DNA of 49,747 nt from Rhodospirillales bacterium (GTDB lineage: Bacteria > Pseudomonadota > Alphaproteobacteria > BOG-932 > Roseiterribacteraceae): NCBI GenBank assembly GCA_028291365.1, contig JAQGIE010000232.1, forward strand, positions 1 to 49,747, read 5' to 3'. Made by a program: the position numbers and the translations under genes. The notes under the pieces are model-generated. The model was given only the letters and a program-made list of their open reading frames with translations. It did no database searches and was not told where the DNA came from. Of this stretch, positions 31,563-42,593 are shown piece after piece (positions within the stretch are counted from its first letter, which is position 1; the number at the start of each line of letters is the position of its first letter).

Positions 31563-31655
31563 GGGGCTAGCAATCGCGGCCAATCGTGGCGAATTCAAGC
31601 ACTGATCGTGTCGTATCTCCGGCGGGAAGGTGGAAATAGGCCCGGTGAGCCTGAA

Positions 31656-32951
31656 CTAGCCGTGGCTCCGGAGCAGATACCCGGCGAGATAGAGCGAGCC
31701 CGCGATCAGCACCCGGGCCGGTCCATCGCCCTGCTGCGCGCGAAGCGACTCCAGCGCGGTGGCCGCATCCGCTGCCGACCCGGTCGGAATGACGCCAAGC
31801 CTCGATGCGGCCTCTTCGACCACCTCCCCCGGATGCGACAGCTTCTCTTCCGGAATCGGGATCGCCATCGCGCCGGACAGATGCCGCGCCAGCGGACGCA
31901 GGAACTCGGCCGGATCCTTGGTCGACATCATCGCCGTGATCAGCAGCAGCGGCTTGTCGCTCCACGCCGCCGCATGCGCGGCCAGCACTTCACCGCCCGA
32001 ATCATTGTGGCCGCCGTCGAGCCACAGCTCCCATCCGGGCGGCAACGCATCGACCAGCGGTCCGCGCGTCAGGCGCTGCAGCCGCGCCGGCCAGCGGGCC
32101 GAGGTCACGCCGGTCGCCAAGGACGGCGTGTCGAGCGCGAAGCCCGCGAGGTCGAGCATGGCGAGCGCAGTGCCCGCATTCATCCATTGATGCCGTCCCA
32201 CCAGCGACGGTGCGGGCAAGGTCACGTCGCGCACGCCGCTCACATACCGAAACCCGTCACCCGCTTCTTCGACCCGCCAGTCGCGCCCGTATACCGAAAG
32301 CGGTGCGCCCACCTCGTCCGCAACCCGCTCGATCGCGTCGAGCGCGTTGCGGCTGGGCTGTTCGGCAATCGCGGCGGGTCGCCCGGCCTTGAGAATGCCC
32401 GCCTTCTCGGCCGCGATCAGGCCGGGCTCCGCGCCGAGCAGATGACGGTGATCGATCGAGATGCGGGTGATGCCGCAGGCGAGCGGCACGTCGATGACAT
32501 TGGTGGCGTCGAGCCGTCCGCCCAAGCCGGTTTCGAGCAGCACGACATCCGCCGCCGTGCGCGCGAAGGCGAGAAAGGCGATCGCGGTGGTGACTTCGAA
32601 AAAGGTGGCGCGCCCGCCGCTGGCTTGCGCGCCGACCTCGTCGATCAGCGCCATCAAGTCGGCGTCGGCGATTTCTTCGCCGGCCAGGCGAATACGTTCG
32701 TTGAAACGCACCAGATGCGGCGACGTATAGGCGTGCACGCGCCGCCCCGAGGCTTCGAGCGCGGCGCGCAGAAACGCGATGGTCGAACCTTTGCCGTTGG
32801 TGCCCGCGACATGCAGCACGGGCGGCAGGTTTTTCTGCGGATCGCCAAGCCGTGCCAGCAGCGCGCGCACGCGATCGAGACCGAGCTCGATCTCGGCCGG
32901 ATGGGCGAGCGCAAGGCGATCGAGCGCTTGCTGGACTGGATCGGTGACCAT
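31656..32951 (-). CDS. folC: Bifunctional folylpolyglutamate synthase/dihydrofolate synthase
   Basis: 431 residues, ATP-dependent Mur-ligase fold. It adds Glu to dihydropteroate and then to reduced folates. The P-loop AGTNGKGST (49-57), the SPHLVRFNERI substrate loop, the ETGLGGRLDATNVI motif and ISIDHRHLLG are intact; LDGGHNDSGG begins the C-terminal domain. ATG 32951. It is the last gene of trpB-trpA-accD-folC, 51 nt after accD, with a fragment resembling the palindromic repeats (GTCATCCCGCGCCGGGACAACG) in the gap. Confidence 0.96.
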   Translation of the reverse strand: MVTDPVQQALDRLALAHPAEIELGLDRVRALLARLGDPQKNLPPVLHVAGTNGKGSTIAFLRAALEASGRRVHAYTSPHLVRFNERIRLAGEEIADADLMALIDEVGAQASGGRATFFEVTTAIAFLAFARTAADVVLLETGLGGRLDATNVIDVPLACGITRISIDHRHLLGAEPGLIAAEKAGILKAGRPAAIAEQPSRNALDAIERVADEVGAPLSVYGRDWRVEEAGDGFRYVSGVRDVTLPAPSLVGRHQWMNAGTALAMLDLAGFALDTPSLATGVTSARWPARLQRLTRGPLVDALPPGWELWLDGGHNDSGGEVLAAHAAAWSDKPLLLITAMMSTKDPAEFLRPLARHLSGAMAIPIPEEKLSHPGEVVEEAASRLGVIPTGSAADAATALESLRAQQGDGPARVLIAGSLYLAGYLLRSHG

Positions 32952-33002
32952 CGTCCTACGTCGTCCGCCTTACGTCGTCATCCCGCGCCGGGACAACGAA
33001 AC

Positions 33003-33911
33003 TTACTCCGCTTGCGTGGACGCTTGCGGGGTGCGCGTCATCGGCACGACGGCGGCGCCGGGACCGGGCCGCGTCAGCAGACCGAGCAGCCGCGCGATCG
33101 TCGCTTTCAGGTCCTTGCGGTTGACCACCATGTCGACCATCCCGTGATCGCGCAGATATTCGGCGCGCTGGAATCCTTCCGGCAGTGTCTCGCGGATCGT
33201 CTCTTCGATCACGCGCGCGCCGGCGAAACCGATCTGCGCGCCGGGTTCGGCGATATGCACGTCGCCCAGCATCGCGAACGACGCCGACACGCCGCCCGTG
33301 GTCGGGTCGGTCAGCAGCACGATGTAGGGCAGGCCCGCTTCCTTCACCTGTTCGACCGCGATGACGCTGCGCGGCATCTGCATCAGGGACAGAATCCCTT
33401 CCTGCATGCGCGCGCCTCCGGAAGCGGGGACAACAATAAGCGCCGCCTGCTGCAGCACCGCGAGCTTCGAGGCGGCAACCAGTCCGTCGCCGACCGCGAT
33501 CCCCATGGAGCCGCCCATGAAGCTGAAATCGAAGGCGGCGACGATCGCTTTCATGCCGCCAATGTCGCCATGCGCGACCTGGATCGCGTCCGGCTGGCCG
33601 GTCTTGTTCTGCGCATCCTTGATGCGGTCGCTGTAGCGCTTGGTATCGCGAAAGCGCAGCGGATCGACCGGCGCCTTGGGCAGCTCGATCAGCGCGTAGC
33701 GGCCTTCGTCGAACAGCATCGCCAGGCGCTGCTTCGGCCCCAACCGCATATGGTGGTTGCAGTGATGGCAGACATTGAGGTTGGCCTCGAGGTCGCGCAT
33801 GTAGAGCATCTGCCCGCAGCTGGGGCATTTGATCCACAGATTGTCCGGCACTTCCTTGGGCGCGACGAGCCGTGCCAGGCGCGGACGGACGTAATTGTTG
33901 ATCCAATTCAT
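33003..33911 (-). CDS. accD: Acetyl-CoA carboxylase, carboxyltransferase subunit beta
   Basis: Beta subunit that, with AccA, transfers the carboxyl group from biotin to acetyl-CoA at the start of fatty-acid synthesis. 302 residues. The N-terminal zinc finger is C29-x2-C32-x15-C48-x2-C51, then GGSMGIAVGDGL and PASGGARMQEG, LTDPTTGGVSASFAMLGD and IGFAGARVI, the crotonase-fold sites. I choose ATG 33911 (MNWINNYVRP, the usual AccD start) with AGGAA 9 nt upstream, over ATG 33938, which adds nine acidic residues. The C-terminal tail is Thr/Pro-rich and not conserved. Confidence 0.95.
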   Translation of the reverse strand: MNWINNYVRPRLARLVAPKEVPDNLWIKCPSCGQMLYMRDLEANLNVCHHCNHHMRLGPKQRLAMLFDEGRYALIELPKAPVDPLRFRDTKRYSDRIKDAQNKTGQPDAIQVAHGDIGGMKAIVAAFDFSFMGGSMGIAVGDGLVAASKLAVLQQAALIVVPASGGARMQEGILSLMQMPRSVIAVEQVKEAGLPYIVLLTDPTTGGVSASFAMLGDVHIAEPGAQIGFAGARVIEETIRETLPEGFQRAEYLRDHGMVDMVVNRKDLKATIARLLGLLTRPGPGAAVVPMTRTPQASTQAE

Positions 33912-33944
33912 CGGTGTCGATTCCTCATCGTCGGCCATGCCGGC

Positions 33945-34774
33945 TCATTCGCCTCTCTGGCCGATCCGGGCGCCGCGCACACCGCGCGCCAGTTCGGCCA
34001 CGAAACCGTGCACGCGCGCCGGCAAATCTTCTGCATCGAGCTGGTTGGCGATCACCTCGACGATCGCCGACCCGACCACCGCGGCATCGGCGACGCGCGC
34101 GATGGCGGCGGCGCCGGCCGCATCTCGAATGCCGAACCCGACCGCGATGGGTAGATCGGTCGACGCCTTGATCCGCGTCACCGCGCTTTCGATCGAGCCG
34201 ATCGCGGCGCTCTTGGTGCCGGTGATGCCGGCAATGGCGACGTAATAGACGAAGCCGTCGGCGCCGCCGAGCACGGTCGGCAGGCGCACCGCATCGGTGG
34301 TCGGCGTCGCCAGCCGCACCAGCTTCAACCCGTGGGCGCGGAAATAGGGCGCCAGCTCCTCTTCTTCCTCGGGCGGCAGGTCGACCAGGATCAGCCCGTC
34401 GACGCCCGCGTCCGCCGCGTCTTGGGCGAACCGTTCGGATCCGTACGCGAGCACCGGGTTGAGATAGCCCATCAGCACGATCGGGGTGGCGTTGTCGCCG
34501 GCGCGAAAGGCGCGCACCAGCGCCAGCGTCTTCACCATCGTCGTACCGGCCGCCAGCGCGCGCAGCCCGGCGGCCTGGATCGCGGGCCCGTCGGCCATCG
34601 GATCGGTGAAGGGCATGCCGAGCTCGATCACGTCGGCACCCGCCGCGGGCAGGCCGCACACGATGTTGAGCGACAGGTCCAGGGTCGGGTCGCCGGCGGT
34701 GACGAACGTCACCAGCCCGGCGCGTCCGGCGTCGCGCAGCTCGGCGAAGCGCGTCGCGATGCGGTCGCGCGCGC

Positions 34775-34778
<4 letters not shown>
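33945..34778 (-). CDS. trpA: Tryptophan synthase alpha subunit
   Basis: 277 residues, TIM barrel that cleaves indole-3-glycerol phosphate. Catalytic Glu and Asp lie in [46 protein letters not shown] and VGFGIRDA are the other family motifs. The start is GTG 34778, which overlaps the trpB stop as GTGA; the frame is open farther upstream only as a shadow inside trpB. It forms the channelled complex with TrpB. accD begins 33 nt downstream. Confidence 0.96.
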
Positions 34779-35995
<1,217 letters not shown>

Positions 35996-36180
35996 GGCGG
36001 GCCGGACCTTAGCCTCGGCCGGCCGGGTGTCAAACCGACGCGGGGTCGCGGCTGGGATGCTGCGCACGCGCCCTCCACGTCTCGGGGTTGAACGCGAGAT
36101 TCGGCGATTTTGCGCGTCTTGACAGGCCTCGGCCCGCATTGTCCCGTTGCCGGGTGGGAAATCGGCCGGCGGGTGCGGAC

Positions 36181-38550
36181 ATGTGGGCGAATCTCTTCAT
36201 CACCGGCTTGCGCGTCTTGTGGAAGGACCGGCTGTACGCCGCCATCAAACTCGCCGGCCTCGCCGTCGCGCTCGCCACCGCGACGCTGATCGCGCTCTGG
36301 GTGCGGTACGAGCTGACGTGGGATCCGTATCTCGAAGACCCGGCCCGGGTGCGCATCATCGTCACGCATTTCGATGGGCCGACGTCTCGCGGTTTTGCCA
36401 GCTTCGCCGGTCCCGCCAATCTCGGTCCGCGCCTCGCCGAACGCATGCCGGCAGACAGCGTTGTCGCCCGCTACCAGACGTCGGCGCGGGTGCTGTCCAC
36501 AGGCGTGATCCGCAGCAATGAGAAGATCGCCTTCGTCGATGCCGGATTCTTCCGTGTCGTCACCCTGCCGTTCCTGGCCGGCGATCCGCGCACCGCGCTC
36601 GCGACGCCGACCGGCCTCGTGCTGAGTGCGGGCACCGCGCGTAAGTTGTTTGGCACCGTCGACGTCCTGGGTCGCACGCTTGAACTCGACGGCAAATCGA
36701 GCTTCGAAGTCACCGGCATTCTGCGCGACGTACCCGCCAATGCGAATTTCGAGCAGGGGGCCTATGCCGGCGCGGCGGCTATGGGAAGTCCGCTTCCCGC
36801 CGCTGAGAAGGAAGATCGCTGGGATACGATCTCGGCCTTGACCGTCGTGCGTCTCGGTCCCGAGGGCGCGGCGGCGCTGCAACCCGCGCTCGCACAGATC
36901 GGACAGAAGGAGTTCGGGCCCGAGGACTCGCAGTCAGGCGGCAGGCGCAGCTTCACCGTGCACGGTCTGCGCGAGGCGCAGCTCGATGGGATCGGCGAGG
37001 CGCGCGGCGCCGACCACCGCACGATCACAACGATTGCCGGAGTCGGCCTGCTGATCCTGGCGCTCGCCACCGTGAATTTTATCAGCCTGTCGATGGCGCG
37101 TTCGACGCATCGCATTCGTGAAGTCGGCATTCGCATGAGCGTCGGCGCCGGCCGCTCGCGCCTCGTGCTGTTGTTTCTTGTCGAACCGATTTTTCTTGCG
37201 TTGGGCGCGGCGCTGCTCGCCTTCGTCGCGGTCGAGACCAGCCTGGCAACGGTTTCCTCCGCCATCGGGACCGATCTCAGCTCGCCCTATTTGCACGGGC
37301 TTTGGATCGTCCCGGCCATCATCGGGCTCGCCCTAGCTGTTGGTCTGATCGCCGGCGCTTATCCCGCCATTGCGCTGTCGGGGCTGCGACCTGTGCATGC
37401 GCTGCGTGGCGAGGGGTTGGGCAACGGCCACGCGTTGCGCCAGATTCTCGTCGTGGCGCAATTCGGCATCGCGGTAGCGCTCGTCATCTCGACTTTTTTC
37501 GTGCAGCGACAAGCCGAATTTGCGCGCGAGTTGAACTTGTCCGAAGTAGCGGGCGATCCGCTCGTCGTGCTGTCGCGTGCCGATCGGCTGACGCCATCCG
37601 AACGCGACCTGCTCCTCACCCGACTCGCCGCGTCGCCTTCATTGCGCGGTGCGTCGGGTACGTCGCTGGTTCAGGGCGATCCCAAGCACAGCCGCGTCAC
37701 CCGCAGCGACATTCTAGTCGATCAACTCGTCGCCTATTCGCAGATCGCGACCGATGGGTCGTTCTTCTTCGTACAGGGGCAGGCGCTGCTGGCGGGTCGT
37801 ACGCTCGATCCCGCGCGCGACGCGCCGGGCAAGGTGATGCGCGCCGTCTTCAACGAAAGCGCTGCGCGTGCCTTCGGATTTCCACGGGTTGAAGAGATCG
37901 TCGGTCAAAATTTCGGCGGCACGCTGGAAGCGATCGGCGTCGTGCCCGACCTGCCGCTGCAGTCTGCACGCGAGGCGACGGGACCGACACTGTTCTTCTA
38001 CGAACCTGATGAGTTCAAATACGCGCTGATCCGTGTGCCGGGCGGGGCGATCAACCGCGGCCTGGAAGAAATCGACCGGATCTGGAACGAGGTCGCGCCG
38101 CTGCAGCCGGTGCAGCGCGAATTCGCCGACGAGCGCATCGCCCGGCTGTGGCGCACGATGCAGATCCAGGCCGGCGTCATGACCTTCTTTTGCAGCCTCG
38201 CAATCGTGATCGGCCTGCTGGGCCTGCTCGGCCTCGCCGCCTTCAATGCCGAGCGGCGCACCAAGGAAATCGGCGTGCGCAAGGCGCTGGGCGCCACGAC
38301 CTTGGACATTGCGGTGCTGCTGACGCGCCAGACCTTGGCGCCGGTCGTCGCCGCCAACCTGATCGGCTGGCCGATCGCGCTATGGGCGACGATGCGGTTT
38401 CTGTCGGGCTTCGCGCTGCATGTCGAAATCGGCGTCGGCCCGTTCGTGCTGGCCGGGCTCGGCACCGTGCTCTTCACCGGCACCGTCGTGCTGCTCTACG
38501 CCGTCGCGCGCAGCCGCCTGCAACCGGCAACGGCGCTTCGCTACGAATAA
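36181..38550 (+). CDS. FtsX-like / MacB-type ABC transporter permease, orphan
   Basis: 789 residues. Layout: one N-terminal helix ([24 protein letters not shown]), an extracytoplasmic MacB periplasmic-core-like domain (about 45-290), three helices of an FtsX domain, a linker with [10 protein letters not shown], a second helix ([19 protein letters not shown]), a second periplasmic domain, and a C-terminal FtsX domain with [22 protein letters not shown]. This duplicated plan is that of large FtsX permeases of antimicrobial-peptide or lipoprotein-type transporters. Such proteins need an ATPase; none is adjacent. ATG 36181 ([16 protein letters not shown]) is the typical start; the frame before it has no signal character. 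Substrate unknown. Confidence 0.85.
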   Translation: MWANLFITGLRVLWKDRLYAAIKLAGLAVALATATLIALWVRYELTWDPYLEDPARVRIIVTHFDGPTSRGFASFAGPANLGPRLAERMPADSVVARYQTSARVLSTGVIRSNEKIAFVDAGFFRVVTLPFLAGDPRTALATPTGLVLSAGTARKLFGTVDVLGRTLELDGKSSFEVTGILRDVPANANFEQGAYAGAAAMGSPLPAAEKEDRWDTISALTVVRLGPEGAAALQPALAQIGQKEFGPEDSQSGGRRSFTVHGLREAQLDGIGEARGADHRTITTIAGVGLLILALATVNFISLSMARSTHRIREVGIRMSVGAGRSRLVLLFLVEPIFLALGAALLAFVAVETSLATVSSAIGTDLSSPYLHGLWIVPAIIGLALAVGLIAGAYPAIALSGLRPVHALRGEGLGNGHALRQILVVAQFGIAVALVISTFFVQRQAEFARELNLSEVAGDPLVVLSRADRLTPSERDLLLTRLAASPSLRGASGTSLVQGDPKHSRVTRSDILVDQLVAYSQIATDGSFFFVQGQALLAGRTLDPARDAPGKVMRAVFNESAARAFGFPRVEEIVGQNFGGTLEAIGVVPDLPLQSAREATGPTLFFYEPDEFKYALIRVPGGAINRGLEEIDRIWNEVAPLQPVQREFADERIARLWRTMQIQAGVMTFFCSLAIVIGLLGLLGLAAFNAERRTKEIGVRKALGATTLDIAVLLTRQTLAPVVAANLIGWPIALWATMRFLSGFALHVEIGVGPFVLAGLGTVLFTGTVVLLYAVARSRLQPATALRYE

Positions 38551-38645
38551 CGTCCACGAAGCGGACTGCGACGGGATTTCCGGCGCACGGCAGCCGCGCG
38601 GAGTCGGGGGAACCTTGTCGCGCTGAAGCGCGTACGTTGGACGTC

Positions 38646-40658
38646 ATGTCCGCGCCCTCGCCCGTTCCGCCGGTGTGGCGCCGGCCGTCGGCCTGGGCGC
38701 ACGCGCTGCGCACGTCGGCGGCGGCTCTGCTGGCGCTCTATCTCGCCTTCCAGCTCGAACTCGACAATCCCGCCTCGGCGGCGATGACGGTGCTGATCGT
38801 CGCCAGCCCGGTGCGGGGCGCGCTGCTGTCGAAAAGCCTCTATCGGCTGCTCGGCACGGTGATCGGCGGCATCGCTGCCATCGCGCTGATCGCGATCGCG
38901 GCGCAGGCGCCGGTGCTGTTCCTCTATCTGTTCGGCCTGTGGCTCGGCGGCTGCGTTGCGGTGGCGACGTTGCTGCGCCATTTCCGGGCCTATGGCGCGC
39001 TGCTGGCCGGCTACACGATCGCGCTGATCGCGCTCGCCGTCGTCGACCGGCCGGAAGACGTCTTCACCGTCGCGGTTGCGCGCGTGCTCGCGATCGGGCT
39101 CGGCATCCTGTGCACGGCCTTCATCGCATTGCTGACGACCCGGCGCGTCGCGGTGCGCGATCTCGATGCGCGGCTGCGCGCCATGATCGGTGACGTCGCG
39201 CGCTGGAGCCGCAGCGCGCTCGACGGTGCGCCGGCCGACGAATTGCGTCGCGGCCAGGAACTTCTGACGCGCGAGATCCACGCGCTCGACGCCGCGATCG
39301 AGTTCGCCGCCGCCGAATCCACCGACATCCGCCGTCGCGCCGACACGCTGCGCAGCGCGGTCGCGGCGGCATTCGCGGCGCTGGCGAGCGCCCGCAGTGC
39401 CGCCGTCGGTCTGGCGCAGGTGCGTCAGGACGGATCCGACGACGCCATCGCGCCGGCACGCGCCTCGGTCGAGCGAACCTTGGACGGGTTGACGCGGCGA
39501 CTCGGCGCGCTGCGCCAGAGCGCGCGCGTGCATCGCTCGCTGCGCAGGCTGCAGGAGGAGCTCGAACGCGTCGCGCCGGACCGGCCGGTGGTGGGGCTCG
39601 CGATCGAGCGGCTGCAGATCTTGCTCGATGAATTCGCCGTTGCGGTCGATGCGCTGCGCACCGTCGAAGGCCATGCGCCCACCGCCGCGCACCGGATCCG
39701 GCTGTGGCAGCATCGCGACGTCGATGCCGCCTGGATCAATGGGGCGCGCGCGGTTCTGGCGGTGTGGCTCGCCGGCGCTTTCTGGATCGCCAGCGGTTGG
39801 CACGATGGCGGCCAGATGATCGCGATGCTCGGTCCGATGGTGTGCCTGATGGCGCTGCTCGACGATCCGCAGCAAGGCGCGATCGGGTTCTTCATCGCCA
39901 CCGTGCTGGCCTCGGTGCTGGGTCCGATCTGCGGCTACCTGCTGCTGAACGAGATCGTCGGCTTCCCGCTGCTCGCGGTGTCGCTGCTGCCGTTCTGGAT
40001 CCCGGGCCTGCTCGCCACCGCCGATCCGCGTCGCGCCGGCATCGCCAACGGCTTCCTGGTCTTCTTCACCAACTTCGCGGCGCCCAGCAATCCGATGCAT
40101 TGGGATCTCACGGCGACCTTGAACGCGGTCCTGGCGACGCTGGTCGGCGCAGCGTGCGGCGTACTCGCGTTTCGGGTGCTGATCCCGACCGATCCAAAGC
40201 GCGAGCTGCGCAGCCTGCTGGCGCGGATTCGCGGCGACATTGCCGACCTGGCGCGCAGCGCGCAGCCGCCGAATTCGATCGCGTGGGAGAACCGCATGAT
40301 CGCGCGCCTGTCGCGCCTGGCGCTGCGCGCCGAAGCCGACGCGCCCCGCCGCGCCGAGCTGCTCGACGGTGGCTTCGCAGCGCTGCGGTTCGGCCGCGAA
40401 GTGGCGCGGCTGCGCCCGACGCTCGATGCGCTGGCCGAGATCGAGACGCTGCGCGAACCGGTTCGCGCCGCACGCGCCGCCTTCGGAGCCGCCGTCCGGG
40501 CGCCGCGCGACGCAGCGCAGGCGCTGCGCGAAGCGGCTGCCAGCTTTGACCCCGAAGCGCATCCGCGCGCCGCGCGCGTGGCCCTGGGGTTGCGCGCGCT
40601 GGCGGCGCTGCTCGAAACCCACGCCGATTTCTTCCAGCCCGAGCGCCGCGCAGCATGA
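38646..40658 (+). CDS. FUSC-family inner-membrane efflux protein, AaeB-like
   Basis: 670 residues, fusaric-acid-resistance/AaeB family. Two membrane blocks are visible, about 20-170 (LRTSAAALLALYLAFQLELDNPASAAMTVLIV) and about 370-515, each followed by a long helical cytosolic region rich in Ala, Arg and Glu. AaeB exports aromatic carboxylic acids such as p-hydroxybenzoate in E. coli. ATG 38646 starts the first membrane block properly. It is followed with ATGA overlap by a DUF1656 gene and then a HlyD-type adaptor, the three-part set of aaeXAB in another order. No LysR regulator (AaeR) is adjacent. Confidence 0.88.
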   Translation: MSAPSPVPPVWRRPSAWAHALRTSAAALLALYLAFQLELDNPASAAMTVLIVASPVRGALLSKSLYRLLGTVIGGIAAIALIAIAAQAPVLFLYLFGLWLGGCVAVATLLRHFRAYGALLAGYTIALIALAVVDRPEDVFTVAVARVLAIGLGILCTAFIALLTTRRVAVRDLDARLRAMIGDVARWSRSALDGAPADELRRGQELLTREIHALDAAIEFAAAESTDIRRRADTLRSAVAAAFAALASARSAAVGLAQVRQDGSDDAIAPARASVERTLDGLTRRLGALRQSARVHRSLRRLQEELERVAPDRPVVGLAIERLQILLDEFAVAVDALRTVEGHAPTAAHRIRLWQHRDVDAAWINGARAVLAVWLAGAFWIASGWHDGGQMIAMLGPMVCLMALLDDPQQGAIGFFIATVLASVLGPICGYLLLNEIVGFPLLAVSLLPFWIPGLLATADPRRAGIANGFLVFFTNFAAPSNPMHWDLTATLNAVLATLVGAACGVLAFRVLIPTDPKRELRSLLARIRGDIADLARSAQPPNSIAWENRMIARLSRLALRAEADAPRRAELLDGGFAALRFGREVARLRPTLDALAEIETLREPVRAARAAFGAAVRAPRDAAQALREAAASFDPEAHPRAARVALGLRALAALLETHADFFQPERRAA

Positions 40659-40846
40659 CCGAAATCAACGTCGCCGGAATCTACCTGCCGCCGCTGCTCG
40701 CCGAGGCGATCCTGGCGCTGCCGTTGTTCTTTCTCGTACGCGCCGTGCTGGCCAAGCTCGGCGTGCTTCGCCGCGTGTGGCACCCGGCGCTGTTCGAAAC
40801 TGCGCTCTACGTCTCCATCCTCTCCCTGCTGGTGCTGGCCGCATGA
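40655..40846 (+). CDS. DUF1656 small membrane protein, AaeX-like
   Basis: 63 residues with two hydrophobic segments (about 8-30 and 46-63). EINVAGIYLPPLLAEAILA and VWHPALFETALYVSILSL are typical of DUF1656. Function unknown, but it regularly accompanies FUSC and HlyD-type efflux genes. Both ends overlap neighbours as ATGA, so all three genes are translated in tight coupling. Confidence 0.88.
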   Translation: MTEINVAGIYLPPLLAEAILALPLFFLVRAVLAKLGVLRRVWHPALFETALYVSILSLLVLAA

Positions 40847-41748
40847 CTCGCCGAATCGTCGGTATCGCCGTCACGTTGTTGCTGGTCGCGATTGCGCTGC
40901 TGCTGGCGCTGGCCTTGTGGCGTGCCTACGTGCTGTCGCCGTGGACGCGCGACGGGCGCGTGCGCGCCGACGTCGTCGTGCTGGCGGCCGAGGTCCCCGG
41001 ACCGGTGGTGCAGGTGCAGGTCGCCGACAACCAGTTCGTGCACAAGGGCGACATTCTGTTCACGGTCGATCCGGCGCGCTACCGGCTGGCGCTGGCCCAG
41101 GCCGAGGCGATGGTCGAGAACCGGCGCCAGGACCTCAAAGTGCGGGCCTCGGTGGCGCAACGGCGCGAGAAGCTCAGCGAGCTCGCGACTTCGACCGAGG
41201 CGCGCGAACAGGCGCGCGGCAGCGCCGGCGTCGCCGAAGCGGCTCTCGAGGAAGCGCAAGTCGCGATCGAGCTCGCCAAGCTGAATCTCGAGCGCACCAC
41301 GGTGCGTGCGCCGGTGAATGGCTGGGTCACCAACCTGCGCCTGCGGCCGGGCGACTACGCCGCCGCGGGACAGAGCGTGCTGACCTTGGTCGACGCCGAC
41401 TCGTTCTGGATCGTCGGCTATTTCGAAGAGACCAAGCTGGCGCGCATCCGCATCGGCGACGCGGCGCGCGCGACCTTGATGGCGTGGCCCGACGCGCCGA
41501 TCTTCGGTCACGTCGAAAGCATCGGCCGCGGCATTGCCGACCCCAATGCGACCGACGCGGTCGGCCTGCCCGCCGTCAATCCGATCTTCGCCTGGGTGCG
41601 CCTGGCGCAACGCATTCCGGTGCGCATCCATATCGACCAGAAGCCGCCGGAACTGGAGCTCGGTGCCGGCTTGAGCTGCACCGTCGAGGTCGGTGCCGAC
41701 GTGCATCGGCGGCGCAGCCTGCTCGAACGGCTGCGCGACGTGCTCTAG
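40843..41748 (+). CDS. HlyD-family membrane fusion protein, AaeA-like
   Basis: 301 residues. One N-terminal membrane helix (IAVTLLLVAIALLLALALW) anchors a periplasmic adaptor: first lipoyl half VVLAAEVPGPVVQVQVADNQFVHKGDILFTVD, a helical hairpin of about 70 residues, second lipoyl half LNLERTTVRAPVNGWV, and a beta-barrel with FWIVGYFEETKLARIRIGDAARATLM. It would link the FUSC pump to the outer membrane. ATG 40843 overlaps the DUF1656 stop. Its TAG stop shares the sequence CTAG with the stop of hexR on the other strand. Confidence 0.92.
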   Translation: MTRRIVGIAVTLLLVAIALLLALALWRAYVLSPWTRDGRVRADVVVLAAEVPGPVVQVQVADNQFVHKGDILFTVDPARYRLALAQAEAMVENRRQDLKVRASVAQRREKLSELATSTEAREQARGSAGVAEAALEEAQVAIELAKLNLERTTVRAPVNGWVTNLRLRPGDYAAAGQSVLTLVDADSFWIVGYFEETKLARIRIGDAARATLMAWPDAPIFGHVESIGRGIADPNATDAVGLPAVNPIFAWVRLAQRIPVRIHIDQKPPELELGAGLSCTVEVGADVHRRRSLLERLRDVL

Positions 41749-42593
41749 CGGTCGAGCGTGCGTGTGCTGCGCACCGCGTCCTTGACCCGCATCAGCCGCG
41801 CCGGCCCGTCGGTGTCGCGTCGGAGCGCGACGCCGGTCGCCAGCACGTCGATCATCGCCAGGTGCGCGATGCGCGAGGCCATCGGCGTGTAGAGATCGAC
41901 GTCCTCGGCGGGCTCGATCTCGAGCGCGATGGTCGCCGCCGCGGCGAGCGGCGAATGGGGCGCGGTCAGCGCCAGGATCTTCACGCCGCCCGCGCGCGCC
42001 AGCTCGGCCAGCTCCAAGGTCGGGATGGTGCGGCCGGTATTGCTCACCAGCAGCAGCAGATCGGTCGTCGCCATCACCGACACCATCATGCGCGCCATCA
42101 ACGGGTCGGACGTCGAACTGGCGGGGCAGTCGAGCCGCACGAATTTGTGCTGTGCATCGAGCGCCACCGGCCCCGATCCGCCCATGCCGAACAGCAGCAG
42201 CTGGCGCGATGAGGCCAGCAGTTCGACGGCGCGCTCGACGGTGGCGGCGTCGAACTTGTCGCGCACCGCGTGCAGCGCCGCGATCGCAGCGCCGATGACT
42301 TTGGGGCCGTAGGCAAGCGCGCCGTCGCCTTGCGCCACGTCGGCATGCACATAGGGCACGCCGCCCGCGAGACTCGCCGCCAGCCGCAGCTTGAAATCGC
42401 GCAGCCCGTCGCAGCCGAGCGAGCGGCAGAAGCGGATCACGGTCGGCTGGCTGACGCCGGCCTCGGCCGCGAGCTTGTCGAGCGGCAGGCGCAGCACGCG
42501 CTGCGGATCGGCAAGCACCAAAAGCGCGACCGCCGCCTCGCGCTTGCTGAGCGCGTCGGCGCGCGAGCGCAGCAAGGCGAGCAGATTGGTCAT
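41745..42593 (-). CDS. hexR: RpiR/HexR-family transcriptional regulator
   Basis: 282 residues. An N-terminal RpiR helix-turn-helix (SKREAAVALLVLADPQRVLRLPLDKLAAEAGVSQPTVIRFCRSLG) is followed by a C-terminal SIS sugar-phosphate domain (LLLFGMGGSGPVALDAQHKF, LLLVSNTGRTIPTLELAELAR). HexR represses central-sugar genes and lets go when KDPG binds. Its place at the end of the zwf-pgl-edd-eda operon supports this role and implies autoregulation. ATG 42593 overlaps the eda stop as ATGA, which fixes the start. Confidence 0.93.
   Translation of the reverse strand: MTNLLALLRSRADALSKREAAVALLVLADPQRVLRLPLDKLAAEAGVSQPTVIRFCRSLGCDGLRDFKLRLAASLAGGVPYVHADVAQGDGALAYGPKVIGAAIAALHAVRDKFDAATVERAVELLASSRQLLLFGMGGSGPVALDAQHKFVRLDCPASSTSDPLMARMMVSVMATTDLLLLVSNTGRTIPTLELAELARAGGVKILALTAPHSPLAAAATIALEIEPAEDVDLYTPMASRIAHLAMIDVLATGVALRRDTDGPARLMRVKDAVRSTRTLDR

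Noticed and set aside
33912-33938. ATG 33938 as the accD start
   Set aside because: The ATG at 33911 has a well-spaced AGGAA and gives the typical MNW start of AccD; the extra nine residues are not family-like.
30801-34154. 1117-codon plus-strand frame across chvI, folC and accD
   Set aside because: It spans three well-supported minus-strand genes, is very rich in Arg/Gln/His and has no family features.
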